Below the pieces are notes generated by a model, which saw only the letters and a program-made list of their open reading frames with translations, had not been told where the DNA came from and made no database searches. The position numbers and the translations under genes were made by a program. Positions 47,039 through 60,226 of a DNA stretch of 64,000 bases are shown here, one piece after another. Position 1 is the stretch's first letter. Each line of letters begins with the position of its first letter. The stretch comes from Centrapalus pauciflorus (taxonomy: Eukaryota; Streptophyta; Magnoliopsida; Asterales; Asteraceae), in the NCBI GenBank assembly GCA_020465985.1, contig JAANYP010002797.1, positions 179,411-243,410 of the forward strand. Reading direction: 5' to 3'.

Positions 47039-47041
<3 letters not shown>
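46053..47041. mobile_element. (TA)n-flanked element, family 3, full copy
   Basis: The ends GAGGTTCAATTAAGAACTTT and AAAGTTCTCAATTGAACCTC are inverted. The interior has GATGAACACGATGA-type short repeats (46410-46660), which give spurious His/Ser-rich ORFs. Its right end is the mirror image of the left end of the next element across the (TA)n tract at 47042-47093. Confidence 0.65.
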
Positions 47042-47093
<52 letters not shown>

Positions 47094-47096
<3 letters not shown>

Positions 47097-47742
47097 GGAG
47101 GTTCCATTGAGAACTTTTGTGCATTGAGGCACAAAAGAACCTCCATTGGCCATTAGATGAAAAGAATGTGTGGGTTAGATCAAATGGCAAAAGGGTAATT
47201 AAATAGAAAGTTTTATGCATCAAGTGCACATAATGAAATTCGCGGAGGGGTAAAACAGGAATTATGCAATCCTTATTTAATTATTACACTTCCAAAATTA
47301 ACAAAAGTAATACAAATTCAAAATACATCAAAATACATGCATATCGTTCTTTTCTTCATGCATATCGTTCATCTCTTTCAAAAATAAATCATGCATATCG
47401 TTCATCTCTTCCAAAATCAAAATAGATCAAAATACAAACATGAATCGTTCATACAAACATAAATCATGCATATCGTTCATCTCTTCCAAAATCAAGAGGG
47501 GGCTAAGAGAGAGGAGAGAGAGAGAGAGATAGAGAGAAAGAGGGAGTGGTTTTAGGAAAGAAGTTAATGGTGATTTTCATACCAAATTTAGCTATTAATT
47601 ATCTTAAAAACATTTAAATTCAAAAATAATTTGCATACATTTAATATCCCTAAATGCCCTTTGTGCACCATTGGGAGATAGTTCGATGCACAAAAGTTCT
47701 CAATAGTGCCTCGATGCACAAAAGTTCTCAATCGAACCCCAA

Positions 47743-47743
<1 letters not shown>
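47094..47743. mobile_element. (TA)n-flanked element, family 3/4, copy A
   Basis: The ends GGAGGTTCCATTGAGAACTT and AAGTTCTCAATCGAACCCC are inverted. The interior has repeated CATGCATATCGTTCATCTCT (47336-47490). A longer, directly oriented relative lies at 51511-52743. Confidence 0.7.
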
Positions 47744-47807
<64 letters not shown>

Positions 47808-47809
<2 letters not shown>

Positions 47810-49534
47810 CAAACTTCAATCCTATTTGATGATCTTATCTGTTTGTATGTGCCTCCTGTGTGTAGTTTGGATCAAATGAGAAGGATTTTATAGAGAAATA
47901 AAAAGAAGTAATCTAGGCTTTTGATTACATAATATACAGGATAATACTATGGGACGACCGACGACGCCACATCTAATTAAACCACTCTAATAAGAAGCTG
48001 AATCATCCTTTCTCCTCTCAAAAAACCCACGTCTCTCGCTCTTGTTTTCTTTCTATCCCATGGAAACCTTGTACCGCCTCATCCATGAACGGCCACCGCA
48101 ATAGTAATCTGCCGCCATCACTACCCAACCCATCTCCATCAATGCATGACTTCCTGACTGAACCAATATCCAGCCACTAAGCCACAAAGAATCCGCACCA
48201 GATCGATTGAGATCAACCATCATCGCCCGCTCGTCATGACTACGGCCATTCACTCCATCTTCGGTCTCTAACTCGACAATGGCAACTGCTCATATCTGTC
48301 TCTAACTCATCGTTATCTATTCAAAACGAGGGCTTTCAGACCGAAATAAGGACGTAGTGGCTGTGAATGATGTCAACGCCATTTATGTGTAGGATGTTGA
48401 GAGGAAATTACAGGCATGGAAAGGCAATCGATCATGGGTTGTTAGTTTATGCTATAGATCTAGTTTGTATTGCTTTATCAAGAACCTATCTTTTATTAAA
48501 GACTTTGAAGCATTTTTTTGAACAGTTTCAAAAACTTTTGTTTTGATTTTTGATTTAGAGCATCAATTTGAATGACTTCTGAATTAAATATTGGTTTAAT
48601 ATATGGTTTTGGGAATCTGTTCATTAGATCAATTAATACTATTTTTCTGTATATGTTTATTTTTTTTGAATTTTAGAGTACGACTGATGTTTATTTAGAG
48701 AAAATGTAAAGTTCTTTTTTTCATATACATCTTGGATTTTTTTTAGATTTTGTTGGTGTGTGATTTTTGAGGTTTTTGTCAGGAATGCTGATTCTCATAT
48801 GTGTATTCAAACTTTGTAAATGAATCAAGATTAATTTATTTGTTAAATTGGATGAAAGTTGTAATTGGATCAATATTTGTTCCTACTTTTGAGTTGATAT
48901 TGGTTTGTCTTTTTTGATTTCTAGATCATTTATTTCAGATTATTCAGATTATTAAATTGATTTTGAATGGTTTATTGAATCTTGATATATAGAATGTTTT
49001 CTTTAAAGTTTTTTGTTATTGTGATGAAATCAAGTAAGTATCACTTAGTTCATATTTATTTATTATAGCTTCAAGACGATTGTATCTTCGGTAGTATTAG
49101 TTAGTTAATGTATTAGTTTGATGTATCAATAAATTGATATGTTCATGTTATATGTTTTTCCAGTAAATCGGTTTTAGTTTACATAAAAAAAACAAATAGT
49201 TAATAAATAAAAAAATATGGATTTTGAAAGTTCCAATTAATTAATGGTGTTAATTAGGAATATATTGAATTAATTTGGTGTGGTGGGGTTGTATGGTACA
49301 AAGAATAGATGGTAAAGATCATTTTTCACCATTTCTATCTTTAAGATCCTTTTTCACCCGAATCACCGTCATTCATTACGTTTAACAAATCAAAACATAA
49401 ACAAGTTTCATTGGCTTGAAATCATGAAAATATGTCATTTGTAACATGCATAAGCTTTAAGTGATGTTGATTTGTCAAATATTGATAATTGCTCACGGTG
49501 CTTAATATATAAATGGTGATTATTAGATACTCAT

Positions 49535-49536
<2 letters not shown>
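47808..49536. mobile_element. (TA)n-bounded composite, possible captured gene fragment
   Basis: (TA)n bounds both sides. The right ~170 bp match the element at 40245-40650, but the left end (GACAAACTTCAATCC) does not mirror it, so it is a composite or a nested copy. 47990-48420 is GC-richer, with a leader-like and exon-like texture. A T-rich, intron-like stretch with many TTTTGATTT motifs follows to about 49150. No frame of recognisable protein was found. Confidence 0.4.
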
Positions 49537-50478
<942 letters not shown>

Positions 50479-50491
50479 TATATGTATGTAC

Positions 50492-50540
<49 letters not shown>

Positions 50541-50851
50541 GTATATGTATATGTAGAATATGGTTCGAGAGGGTACCACCCATTATGCAGCGCACCAGAA
50601 GGTACCACTTATAAAAAAAACTTTTTTTAATTTTTTTCATACATGTTTTAATTAACATTATGAAGATCATATGTAAATTTCACATACATTTACATCTCCT
50701 AGCTCCTAAAAAATGACGTGAACACACACTTATATAATTTTGAATATATGTGAACGCACATTTATGTGATGCGTGTTTTCATGCATTTAGAGTGTTCGGT
50801 TTTGCGTGAAATCTGGTGCGCTGCATAATGGGTGGTACTCACTTGAACATA
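50541..50851. mobile_element. MITE-like element with 27-bp inverted ends
   Basis: GGTACCACCCATTATGCAGC (about 50573) continuing GCACCAG is the reverse complement of CTGGTGCGCTGCATAATGGG (about 50815) continuing TGGTACTC. It is bordered by a (TA)n/(CA)n tract on the left and by (CA)n on the right. About 310 bp, non-coding. Confidence 0.75.
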
Positions 50852-50870
50852 CACACACACACACACACAC

Positions 50871-51453
50871 ATAAGTTTCATGGAGTCCTAAATTAGGGTG
50901 GAGTCCTGGAGTTTCCTTATGTTTGGCAATTCTTTACTATTTTAAGAATGTTTTTTAAAACTTGTACCTTTTTAAAACTTATATGAGTGTTTGGACAATA
51001 AGGATATTCTCGGTATGCATTTTTATGATTGATAGATTTTAAGAGGAAACTTTCACTTTTCACTCCTAATATGATTCTCAATATCATAAATTGCTTTAGT
51101 CTCTCACTCCATTATCACATATTTCATACACATACAGATATGAATTGAGCATGTACAAGTATATAAAGATAATTTCAATGTAACGTTATAATTCTTTTCT
51201 TAAAAATATATACGAAACCATATACTTGCAGCAACCTAAACATGTTCATATACTTGCATCTTTTGAACATGTTTCTGCAACAATTGAACATGTTCGTATA
51301 CGAAACCATACACTGCAGCAATTGAACATGTTCATATACTTGCAGCAGCTGAACATGTTCGTATACGAAACCATACATTGCAGCAATTGAACATGACCAT
51401 ATACGTATTTGAACATGTGCATACGTAGTAATATAACTTGGAACTAAAAAAAT

Positions 51454-51523
<70 letters not shown>

Positions 51524-52742
51524 GGAGGTTCCATTGAGAACTTTTGTGCATCGAGGTACAAAAGAACCTCCACTGTCCCTTGGATGAAAAGAATGTGTGC
51601 GTTAGATCAAATGACAAAAGGGTAATTAAATAGAAAGTTTTATGCATCAAGTGCACATAATGAAATTCGCAGAGGGGTAAAATAGGAATTATGCAATCCT
51701 TATTTAATTATTACACTTCCAAAATTAACAAAAATAATACAAATTCGAAATACATCAAAATACATGCATATCGTTCATCTCTTCCAAAAATAAATCATGC
51801 ATATCGTTCATCTCTTCCAAAATCAAAATACAACAAAATACAAACATGAATCGTTCATCTCTTCATGCATATCGTTAATCGTTCATCATCAAAATACATG
51901 CATACCGTTCATCTCTTCATGGCAGTTCATGCATATCGTTCATCTCTTCCAAAATCAAATACATGGATATTGTTCATCTCTTCCAAAATAATCAAAATAC
52001 ATCCTTTTATCTTTGAAGGTGTTCATCATTCAAAAATGCATCATTTTATCGCGTTTTTCATTGAAGGTGTTTATCATTCAAAAATTTATCATGCATTCAA
52101 AAAATGCAGTGATTATTGGCCGTTGAGAGAGAGAGATATATATATATGGCCGGTGAGGAGGAGGATGGTGGTGCAACGGCCATGAAACGAGATATGGAAA
52201 TGGAGGTGGCGGGTGGTGCGATGGTGGTGCAGTTACGGTGGTGTATCAGAAAATAAAGGAGATGACTGCATGTTAATATTGATGACGGTGGAGAAAAGGT
52301 GCACGATGGTGGTGGTGGTTGACGATTGCTGGTGGTGGCGGCGGTGGTGTGTGGCTGAGGATGGAAGGAAGCAAGAGGGGGGGGGAGAGAGGGGGGGGGA
52401 ATGGTTTTAGGAAAGAAGTTAATGGTGATTTTCATACCGAATTTAGCTATTAATTATCTTAAAAACATTTAAATTCAAAAACAATTTCCATACATTTAAT
52501 ATCCCCTAAATGCCCTTTGTGCACCTTTGGCAATTAGTCTGATGCACAAAAGTTCTCCATGGTGCCTCGATGCACAAAAGTTCTCAATCGAACCCAATTG
52601 CCCTTTGTGCACCCTTGGTAGATAGTCTGATGCACAAAAGTTCTCAATGGTGCCTCGATGCACAAAAGTTCTCAATCGAACCCAAATGCCCTTTGTGCAC
52701 CATTGGTAGATAGTCCGATGCACAAAAGTTCTCAATCGAACC

Positions 52743-52835
<93 letters not shown>

Positions 52836-53092
52836 GATATGATATGATTTTCAATTAAAAAAGATGTTCATTGATAGGGTTACGAGAATCATAAAGAGAA
52901 ATATGAGAGAATATTTGGTATTATGTTTTAAAATCTTAATTATGGAAGATATGCTTCTATTTAGGTCTTGATTTTTAATTTAATTCGCATTTAATAAAAA
53001 AAATATGACTTGACAAATCTACCTTTTGCTTATTGAAACAAAAAATATGAGACTCCAGGACTCCACTTTAAGTTAGGACTCCACGTTACCCA

Positions 53093-53096
<4 letters not shown>
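50871..53096. mobile_element. MITE-like element, split by a nested one
   Basis: The left end TGGAGTCCTAAATTAGGGTG then GAGTCCTGGAGT is mirrored by ACTCCAGGACTCCACTTTAA then GTTAGGACTCCACG on the right (53052-53084). The element at 51511-52743 with its (TA)n borders sits inside. Before it, 51230-51420 holds repeated GAACATGTTC(G/A)TATAC units. Confidence 0.7.
51511..52743. mobile_element. (TA)n-flanked element, family 3/4, copy B (nested)
   Basis: It starts GAGAGAGGGAGGTTCCATTG and ends AAGTTCTCAATCGAACCCC, as in copy A, with (TA)n on both sides. The right end carries an internal triplication of TGCACAAAAGTTCTCAATCG (52550-52740). 52100-52400 is GGTGGTGGC-rich. It lies inside 50871-53096. Confidence 0.7.
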
Positions 53097-53155
<59 letters not shown>

Positions 53156-53158
<3 letters not shown>

Positions 53159-53310
53159 AAACCAACATGAATCGGAAAACCACCATGCACCACTACAAAT
53201 GTATCACAATTCCCACATGATGCATCAAATTCCCCGCGTGATGCATCAAATTCCTGCGTGATGCATCGGCTTTCTGTGTGATGCATCACCACCACAAATA
53301 CATCACAATC
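53156..53310. repeat. Short element with four phased TGATGCATC palindromes
   Basis: TGATGCATC(A) occurs at 53218, 53239, 53259 and 53279, spaced 21, 20 and 20 bp. It abuts the last (TA)n tract. Only one end is recognisable. Confidence 0.6.
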
Positions 53311-53893
53311 TAGTCATTTATATATCAGTAGATAATATATACAAGATAAATATTATTTAATAGATATATAATTATAGAGATAATTATATAATGTTTAAAT
53401 AATTAAGATAATTATTAAGATATATATAATATTATTATATTAGAGTTTGATTAAAACTAAAACTCTTAATTAATAATATACACACACACATACGGCCATA
53501 TATATAATGATATATATATACATACATACACAAGCCGAGGGATTGTGTGGGGTAACTCAAACAAAACACAAAAACTAGTGTGTGTGGGGTGATCGGCCGC
53601 AAGCAACATAAACCACAAATAGGTGTGGGTTTTTGTTCTTCCCGTTCTTCGTGTGTTTGATTGCATACCTGGCGGCGCTCGATCATGTCATCACCGGTAG
53701 ATACCGAAAGCATCTCATTTGTGTATTCTTGTCATCGAATACAAAGATATGATTTTTATATGCTTTCACGTTTACTTATCTTATGTATACTTGATGATTC
53801 GTGTACAGAATTCATGATTTTAAAAAGTTTCCGTTGTGCATTAATTTGACTAATGTTTATTTTTTTTTGAAAAACTTATACGAATTCCCAACA
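53310..53893 (+). mobile_element. C4: copia 5' LTR, left part uncertain
   Basis: It ends AATTCCCAACA directly before a primer-binding site. Its leader (about 53630-53700, with TTCTTCGTGTGTTTGATTGC and CGGCGCTCGATCATG) is homologous to the minus-strand solo LTR at 39173-40130. A start of the expected form TGTTGGGAATT is not found, so the left edge is truncated or hidden. Confidence 0.6.
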
Positions 53894-53894
53894 G

Positions 53895-53907
53895 TGGTAT
53901 CAGAGCC
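53895..53907 (+). other. Primer-binding site of C4
   Basis: TGGTATCAGAGCC lies one base after the LTR end CCCAACA and is complementary to initiator methionine tRNA. Only about 50 bp of C4 interior remain before C3 begins. Confidence 0.75.
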
Positions 53908-53954
53908 ACCTCAAGTAACATAATGATAGTATTATTTGTGTATTTGTGTCCAAC

Positions 53955-56900
53955 GTTCTTAAAGTTTCACAATTATGCAATTAAACAATCAAGAACATCT
54001 CACAACTAATACTGAATGATTATATTGATGTAGGAAGAATATTACATACAGTTTTCCTCTTTGAATTTCTTGCACAGCTTTCTTGATTGACAATTCTACT
54101 CAGTTCCTTATTCTTCTCCTTGTGAACCGTACCAACTACAGTACAGTAACTCCTATTTATACACAATACAACTATTGTGTATTTACAAAATGTCCCCCCT
54201 GAACTTATTACAATTAATTGTTTTCATCTCTATTTATATTTGACCCAACAATCTCCCCCTAGATGAAAGCAATTTTTCAATTTAAAGTCAAAATCAGGAA
54301 CTTAAATCCTTTTCTTTATTCTTCTCTTTGATCTCTAAACTTCTTTGTCTATCTCTGATCTTCAAATCTCTTTTTCTCTAATCTTCTCTTTTCTTACAAA
54401 CAGACTCTCCCCCTTGAATCATGACCAACTTTTGATTCTCTCCCTTGAACAATCATAGACAGCATATCGTTTTTCATCTTTAAATCCTTTGTAGTTATCT
54501 CAATTGTCTTGAACTGTTATTGCAATTGTCTTCAATTGTCTTCAAAATACTCAACAGTTGTCTCTGAAATTTAGCTTTTCTCCCCATAATGATGATCATA
54601 AGGATTATGAACATCATGTAAATTCTTCAGAGACGTAGATCCAGTAAACTTACAGTAGCAAAAATACAACAACAATTATAATGAAAATTACAACTCAGAA
54701 ATATTACAAATTGTCTCTCTCCCACTCAAAATGATATTCTCTCCCCCTATTCTAAACAAATATCTCACTCCCCCTCAAATGTATACTATTTCCTTACACA
54801 AACAAATAAGACTTTTCAACTTTGAAAAAAATTGAACACATTCGTTTGTAAAATAATGAGTCCAGGTCCACATCGGATTCCTGTTTGCACAATAGACATA
54901 ATCTATGTGACCTACTTTCAGCGCTGGCGTGACGTTAACACTGGTAGGATTTCCAAATAGTCGTCATGAAATCCTTTATTATGAAAGAATCACTCTTATT
55001 TGTTTTGGCTTAGTCACTTTGGACTAGCAGTTTATAATCACGGAGACTGTTAGACTCGAAGTGTCTTAAAATTGTATATAATCCGCTCTAGACACAATGT
55101 GCATCAAGTGAAGTCGGAGACCGGAGCAAAATTTTTCATTGTTTCAGTATCAATAATATCCAAATGATATATCGATAGAAATGTGCTATATCTTCGTGAT
55201 TATTTAAATAGAAATCTTTTGAGAGATAACTGAGTGGTTGGTGGGGTTAAGTTCATGCGTCACTGGGTCCATGACGTCTTTTTCAATATCAAGTCACCTA
55301 GGGCTTGATAGATTATGAGGATTACCCAGCCGACACAGTGTAAGTAGGATTTTCTTTTCTTCAAATCCCTTCTCAACTCTCAGCTCTCAACATTTTTCAA
55401 CTAGGCTCCCTCCGGCTCATATTTTCAGAAATACAAGTCAATCAGCTTCACAGTGAAAGCATGATCTGATGCACCACCATCTCCTTTCGATATATCCCTC
55501 TTAGTTACATTTTACCTCTACTTGACCCTGTCAGTATCCCTTGATAACTGACATTTCTCAACTAGTTGACCTAAAGAACCCTCACCCACACAAACTATAG
55601 GTGGTTTGCTTCTTGGGTAGGTCTTTCGGTTCTGGTTAGACCATAGAAGCGATATTTATGCCTATCACTCATTTGGTGCATAACCGAAGCCAGCAGAAAT
55701 AATTTCAGCATTGCAGCTCATGGGATTTCATCAAAAGAAATGAACTAGGAGATGAAATTCAGAATGAATTTGAGGAATGATTAATTGGGAGATATCAGAA
55801 AGAAATCTAAAATCCTATATAACATATAAAATGAATCAGATTTTTGTGAAATAATTAGCTCGTGAGAGATCATGAGAGAATTCTTTATGAATGAGAGAAT
55901 ATCAAAGAGAATCTCAGAAACAATGAGATAATGAAAAATCAAATAGATTAGATCAATTAACCTCAATGATATATTCAGAGAACGAGAAATTAAGATTAAT
56001 AAAAATATTCTTTTCAGCTCAAAAATCTTTTTATGTGTGCACAAAATTTATTCCTGAAAAATACAAACATTTTTGTAAAAAAAAAAAAAATGTCCTTGTC
56101 ATAGTGCGTCTGATACTCCCCCTGGAAATATTCACACAAAGTTAGTCAACTCATGGAAAATAAACCAGGAGCAAAAAATTATAAAATAAAACTCCCTTTG
56201 TGTCAATTCAGCTTCAGAGTTGAATTTAGGGCAGAAATTTCAGAAAGATTTGTCTTTCAGAATCGGGTTCTAATCTGAAGTGATTAGAAGCCTTTGTTGC
56301 GGAAGCTCAGGTTTCAGTCTGAAATAATTGAAAGCCTTTTGTATTAAAGATCGGGTTCTGCACTCATGTATACAGAAACCATTGCCATTGAAGTCCGGGT
56401 TCTAGTCTGAATAGACTAGAAACCTTTGATCTGCAAAAATCAAGATGTCTTTGGTATCCAAACATATTTGGATCCAGACTTGTCAGCACTTTTGGGTACC
56501 CATTTCAAAACGGGTTTTGGTATCCACTGATACTTTGGTTTAGGTACCAAGTGCAGATTATATCTCTTTTCTTCTCTCTCAAATTCAAAAAGCAAATTTC
56601 TTTGAGTATTATGAAATTGAATATCTGAATAACGAAAGAAACTTGAGCTTGAACGATCAGAATTTTGCACACTCGTCTTTCTGAAAAACTGTCCGTGTTT
56701 CTGATAATACTTGGTAATTTTCTGTGAAGATGTATTCTGATAAGAATAACCAGTATTTTTCAGATTCTTTTGAAAAATTTGATTTTGAAGATTCACCAGT
56801 GTAAATCTTGACCGGAAGTTTTTCAGTTATTTTATCTTTGCCTTTGTATATCTTTAACAGATACCTAAGTTTAAGATCTGAAGATGAATCAAACTTAGGG

Positions 56901-57516
56901 GTTTTAGTTAGATTCTTTTCACTTCCGAAAGATAAATCAGATTGATCAACTTTAGGTTCTACACAAACTGAAGGAATCTTAACCTCTGATTTTTTTAAAG
57001 AAGGAGAATCATCAAGTTGTTTAGTAAGATGAAATATTTGATTTTCTAATCCTTTGATAATGACCAAATAAGAATTTCTGTCATTATCAAATGATTGGAA
57101 ACCAGTTTTAAAAGATTGTTCTTTAATTAAGAACACCTTTCTTTCATCTTCAAACAATTTAGATTTTGCTTTGAAATCTTGTTCTTTAAGTAAGAACTCA
57201 TTTCTTTCCTTCTCAAATAAATCTTTGGTTAAAGAAAACTCTTTTTCAAGAGCAAAAAACTCATCAGAATTATTTGTAACAAAACTTTGATCAGTATGAT
57301 TTGTCTTAGAAAGTGTTTCTTCGAGATCTTTAACTTTCTCGTACAACTCAGATCTTTCTAGCAAAAGATATTTTAACTGAGTTGCATTCTGAATATTCTC
57401 TTGTTTAGACTCATCAAGTTCTTTTGTTAATTCAGAAATTCTCAATTTAAGAGCATTATTCTCAGAATTCATATCTTTTTGTTTTTCTTGTAAACCCAAA
57501 AGTTCTTCTTTCAGCG
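53955..57516 (-). mobile_element. C3: second pol-less copia derivative
   Basis: This has the same layout as C2: LTR (about 53955-54250) with minus-strand TATA box GTATAAATAGGAG near 54160, polypurine tract (AGGGGGAGAT on the minus strand), about 2.2 kb of CTCCCCCT-rich non-coding sequence, then the coiled-coil ORF. Homology to C2 ends at 57516 (TTTCTTCTTTCAG, compare about 7045), where the G3 sequence starts, so the right end and any 5' LTR are missing. The left edge is approximate. Confidence 0.65.
56440..57499 (-). pseudogene. C3: coiled-coil gag-like ORF, frameshifted
   Basis: A 280-residue frame (57499-56657) starts MGLQEKQKDMNSENN and matches the C2 ORF along its length (for example FDNDRNSYLVIIKGLENQIF against FDNDRNSYMVIIKGLEDHIF). 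A second frame (56796-56440) carries the continuation with WIPKPVLKWVPKS repeats. The long heptad-rich region predicts a coiled coil. The frameshift position differs from that of C2, so the lesions arose independently. The ATG at 57499 may be internal, since the N-terminus is cut off by the junction at 57516. Confidence 0.6.
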
Positions 57517-57939
57517 GCGTCTGAAAGTAAAGGCTCAGTTACAAAGCCTAGTTATGTTGGTGGTTCCTCCCAATCAAAGGGGAATCCTCCTAAGCCTCAA
57601 GCTAGAGTCTACCAGATTACAGCTGACCGAGGCGCAAGATGTGCCGGATGTCGTAACCGGTACTTTTCTTCTGAATTCTTTACCTGATGTAGTATTATTT
57701 GATTCTGGTGCAAGTGTCTCTTTTATTTCTAAAGCATTTGCACGAAAGTTAGATGTTGTTCCTTTGATGCCATTCCCTTTAACCGTTGATATGGCAAATG
57801 GGAAATCGGTTAATGCCACCCAAATATTTTATGATTGTGTCCTGACTTTAGATGGACATAATTTCAACATCGACCTTGTTCCTATTGATACCAAAGAATT
57901 TGATATAATAGTTGGCATGGATTGGTTGGCTAATAATCT
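57517..57939 (+). pseudogene. G3: end of gag and retropepsin
   Basis: The frame from 57520 reads a Ser/Lys/Pro-rich gag tail (ASESKGSVTKPSYVGG) up to RVYQITAD. One extra C near 57632 shifts it. In the other frame (57554-57952) the protease follows: FLLNSLPDVVLFDSGASVSF with the active-site DSG, then a fold ending IIVGMDWLANN. This is an otherwise intact gypsy protease. The sequence breaks off at 57939 because of the solo LTR at 57940-60226 and resumes at 60232 with STIACAKRIVRLF. Confidence 0.75.
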
Positions 57940-60226
57940 TGTAACAGTCTAGTCTTTAACCGAACGCTTAATTTTCGATTTTTGAGCTAATAATGTAATT
58001 TAATTACATTATTTGTATTGTAACTTAATTAATTAATGAAATTATTCAATTAGGTTAAATAATGTTAGTAATGATAAAAATGAAGATGAAATCTTTAATT
58101 AAAGTAAATCAGATCTTGAGGGATTAAAAATGCCAAAATCCGAAAGATATGAAATAAAAGACTCAACGTCTTTCATTTCTTATTTTATCACTTTCTAAAA
58201 CTCTCTCAATCTCTCTACGAAACTGCCGGAACACGAAAATCGAAAAGGGAAATTCGTGATTTTAACTAAAGAATATCAAGAATCAGTGAAAGTTAAGGTA
58301 ATAAAACTAATTTTGAAACTTTAGTTTGTATTTTAGTAGTTTAAATTGCATAAATTCGGATTTTTAAATCTGAGAAATTTATGTTGCATGTTTGTTATTT
58401 AAGTTGCAAAACATCAATTGAGGTTCTCTAAAAATTTAGAAACAAAGATCGTTGCTTAAATCGTCCAAAAAGTGTAAAAATCTGACTTTTTATTAAGATT
58501 TGTGTTCTTAACAAAAAAGTATCTATTTTGGACAAATCTGGACGATTTAATGTGTTTAAGATGGGGAAATAGTGTAGAAACACCCCCAATAATGATAATA
58601 TAACCTTGGATTTAAGTGCATGTTAATAAAAATGTGTTTGGTGAATTTTTAGTAAAACCCCGTATCGGTCGACCTGCACATCTGCAAGTCGACTCGACGA
58701 GTTGCCAATAACATCAAAGAAATCTACTAAAAAATTCTCTAAGTGTTGATCCGAATTCGGATTGACCCAAATTTCGGATGGGTCAATCTCGGATCAAATG
58801 GTTTCTCGGATGCACGCGAATTCGGCCGAGATCCGAATTTCGGACCTCGACTCGGCGAGTCGGTCCCATTTGATGCGAAATTCGGATGTTGGCTAATGGA
58901 TCCGAATTTCTGGTTACTAAACTAACTTTTTGAATATCTTTTTATGACACCACAATATAAATAAGGTAATGCCTATACACACACATGTAATTAAAGTATA
59001 AAGTCTATCTGTTATCATACTCAGATTAAATAAAGTTTACAGCTAAAAGTTAACGTTCTTGCTATGATAAATTCTGGACAGATTCAGATAATTTCTGAAC
59101 AAAGTAATAAAGTATAAAAGATAAAGTACTGAAAGTGGGTCAAAGATTGTAAAGCCAAGCTAAAGTCCAGAAAGACAACGATTAAAGATTAAATCCTGAG
59201 ATAACTCAGGTGGTGGAGAAATCTGTTTGATAAGACAACAGTTCAGCATAAACCAGTACCTGTGAGTTATAGATATTCAGTTTTACATGCTTGATTTCGG
59301 TTGAGACATATTGTTGATGATAGTTTATCTTGGCATTCATTTATGCTCAGCTGGATTGTGACCTGTGCTCACCATGGTTCGGTGATGCCCTGTGGATCAT
59401 GATGGCTAATTGACTTATCATTTTGCATACATTGTACTTACAGTTCAATTTAGTTATTGTTATAAGTTGATATTGCTATCATGACCTTGTTTAATTATGC
59501 TTTCATCATTGCTCGTATCTTTGATGTATTGATTTAACTTAGCATGTTTAGCCTTGTCGGTCTATTGTTCTAGACCTTGTTATGTCACCAGTTCTATTGA
59601 ACTTGGTATTGATTACTCCGATGCTCCCCCCACGATGTTTACTGGTAGCCAGCCCAATATTGAGTGGATAGCTTCCACTAAAAGCGTAAGCGTGGCCTGG
59701 ACATCATCCAATTTTTATTTACTATGTCTCAATCATGCGTGGCTGTAGCGGCAATCAAGATATATCACGCTAGATACCCATGATCCGCTTGTTGAAATGC
59801 ATGTAATCTGATAAATCTATATTCTCACTAAGCATTGCTTATAGTAGTTGTTAAGCCTTTTTACAGGAAAAGATAAAGGGAAAGCACCTGCCGGACCTAG
59901 TTCTTAGGTCTTTCAAGATCAAGTGAAGTTTTCATAGACCACTTCCAACAACCCTTTTGGTACAGATCTGAAGATTATAATTGTTGTGGTCTGGGTAGAA
60001 TTTGCTTTGATTTTATGATGACATGTATTAGACTAGTTTGTACCCTTTATAAGTTTAATTTAAAAACTGTAACTTGTACTAAAATTGTATTAAACTTATC
60101 CTAAAATGTTTGTACTGAAATTCATAATTCTGCATTTAATTACTCTATCTTAGTTATGATTGATATCGTATTGCAATATGTGGGACCTAGACGTTGAGGA
60201 CTGCCCCATAAGGGGAGGTCTTCACA
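57940..60226 (+). mobile_element. Solo gypsy LTR in the G3 protease region, perfect 5-bp target duplication
   Basis: This is a 2287-bp unit, TGTAACAGTC...GTCTTCACA, flanked by AATCT at 57935-57939 and 60227-60231. Removing it with one AATCT restores the reading ANNLST across the site. It has a TATA-like AATATAAATAAGG near 58961. GC-richer palindromic stretches at 58670-58870 contain CTCGACTCGGCGAGTCGG. No primer-binding site, polypurine tract or coding region is present, so it is a solo LTR left by recombination between the two LTRs of an inserted element. Confidence 0.85.

Noticed and set aside
48053..48253. 66-residue minus-strand ORF
   Set aside because: It lies antisense in the leader-like part of a composite element and has no recognisable domain.
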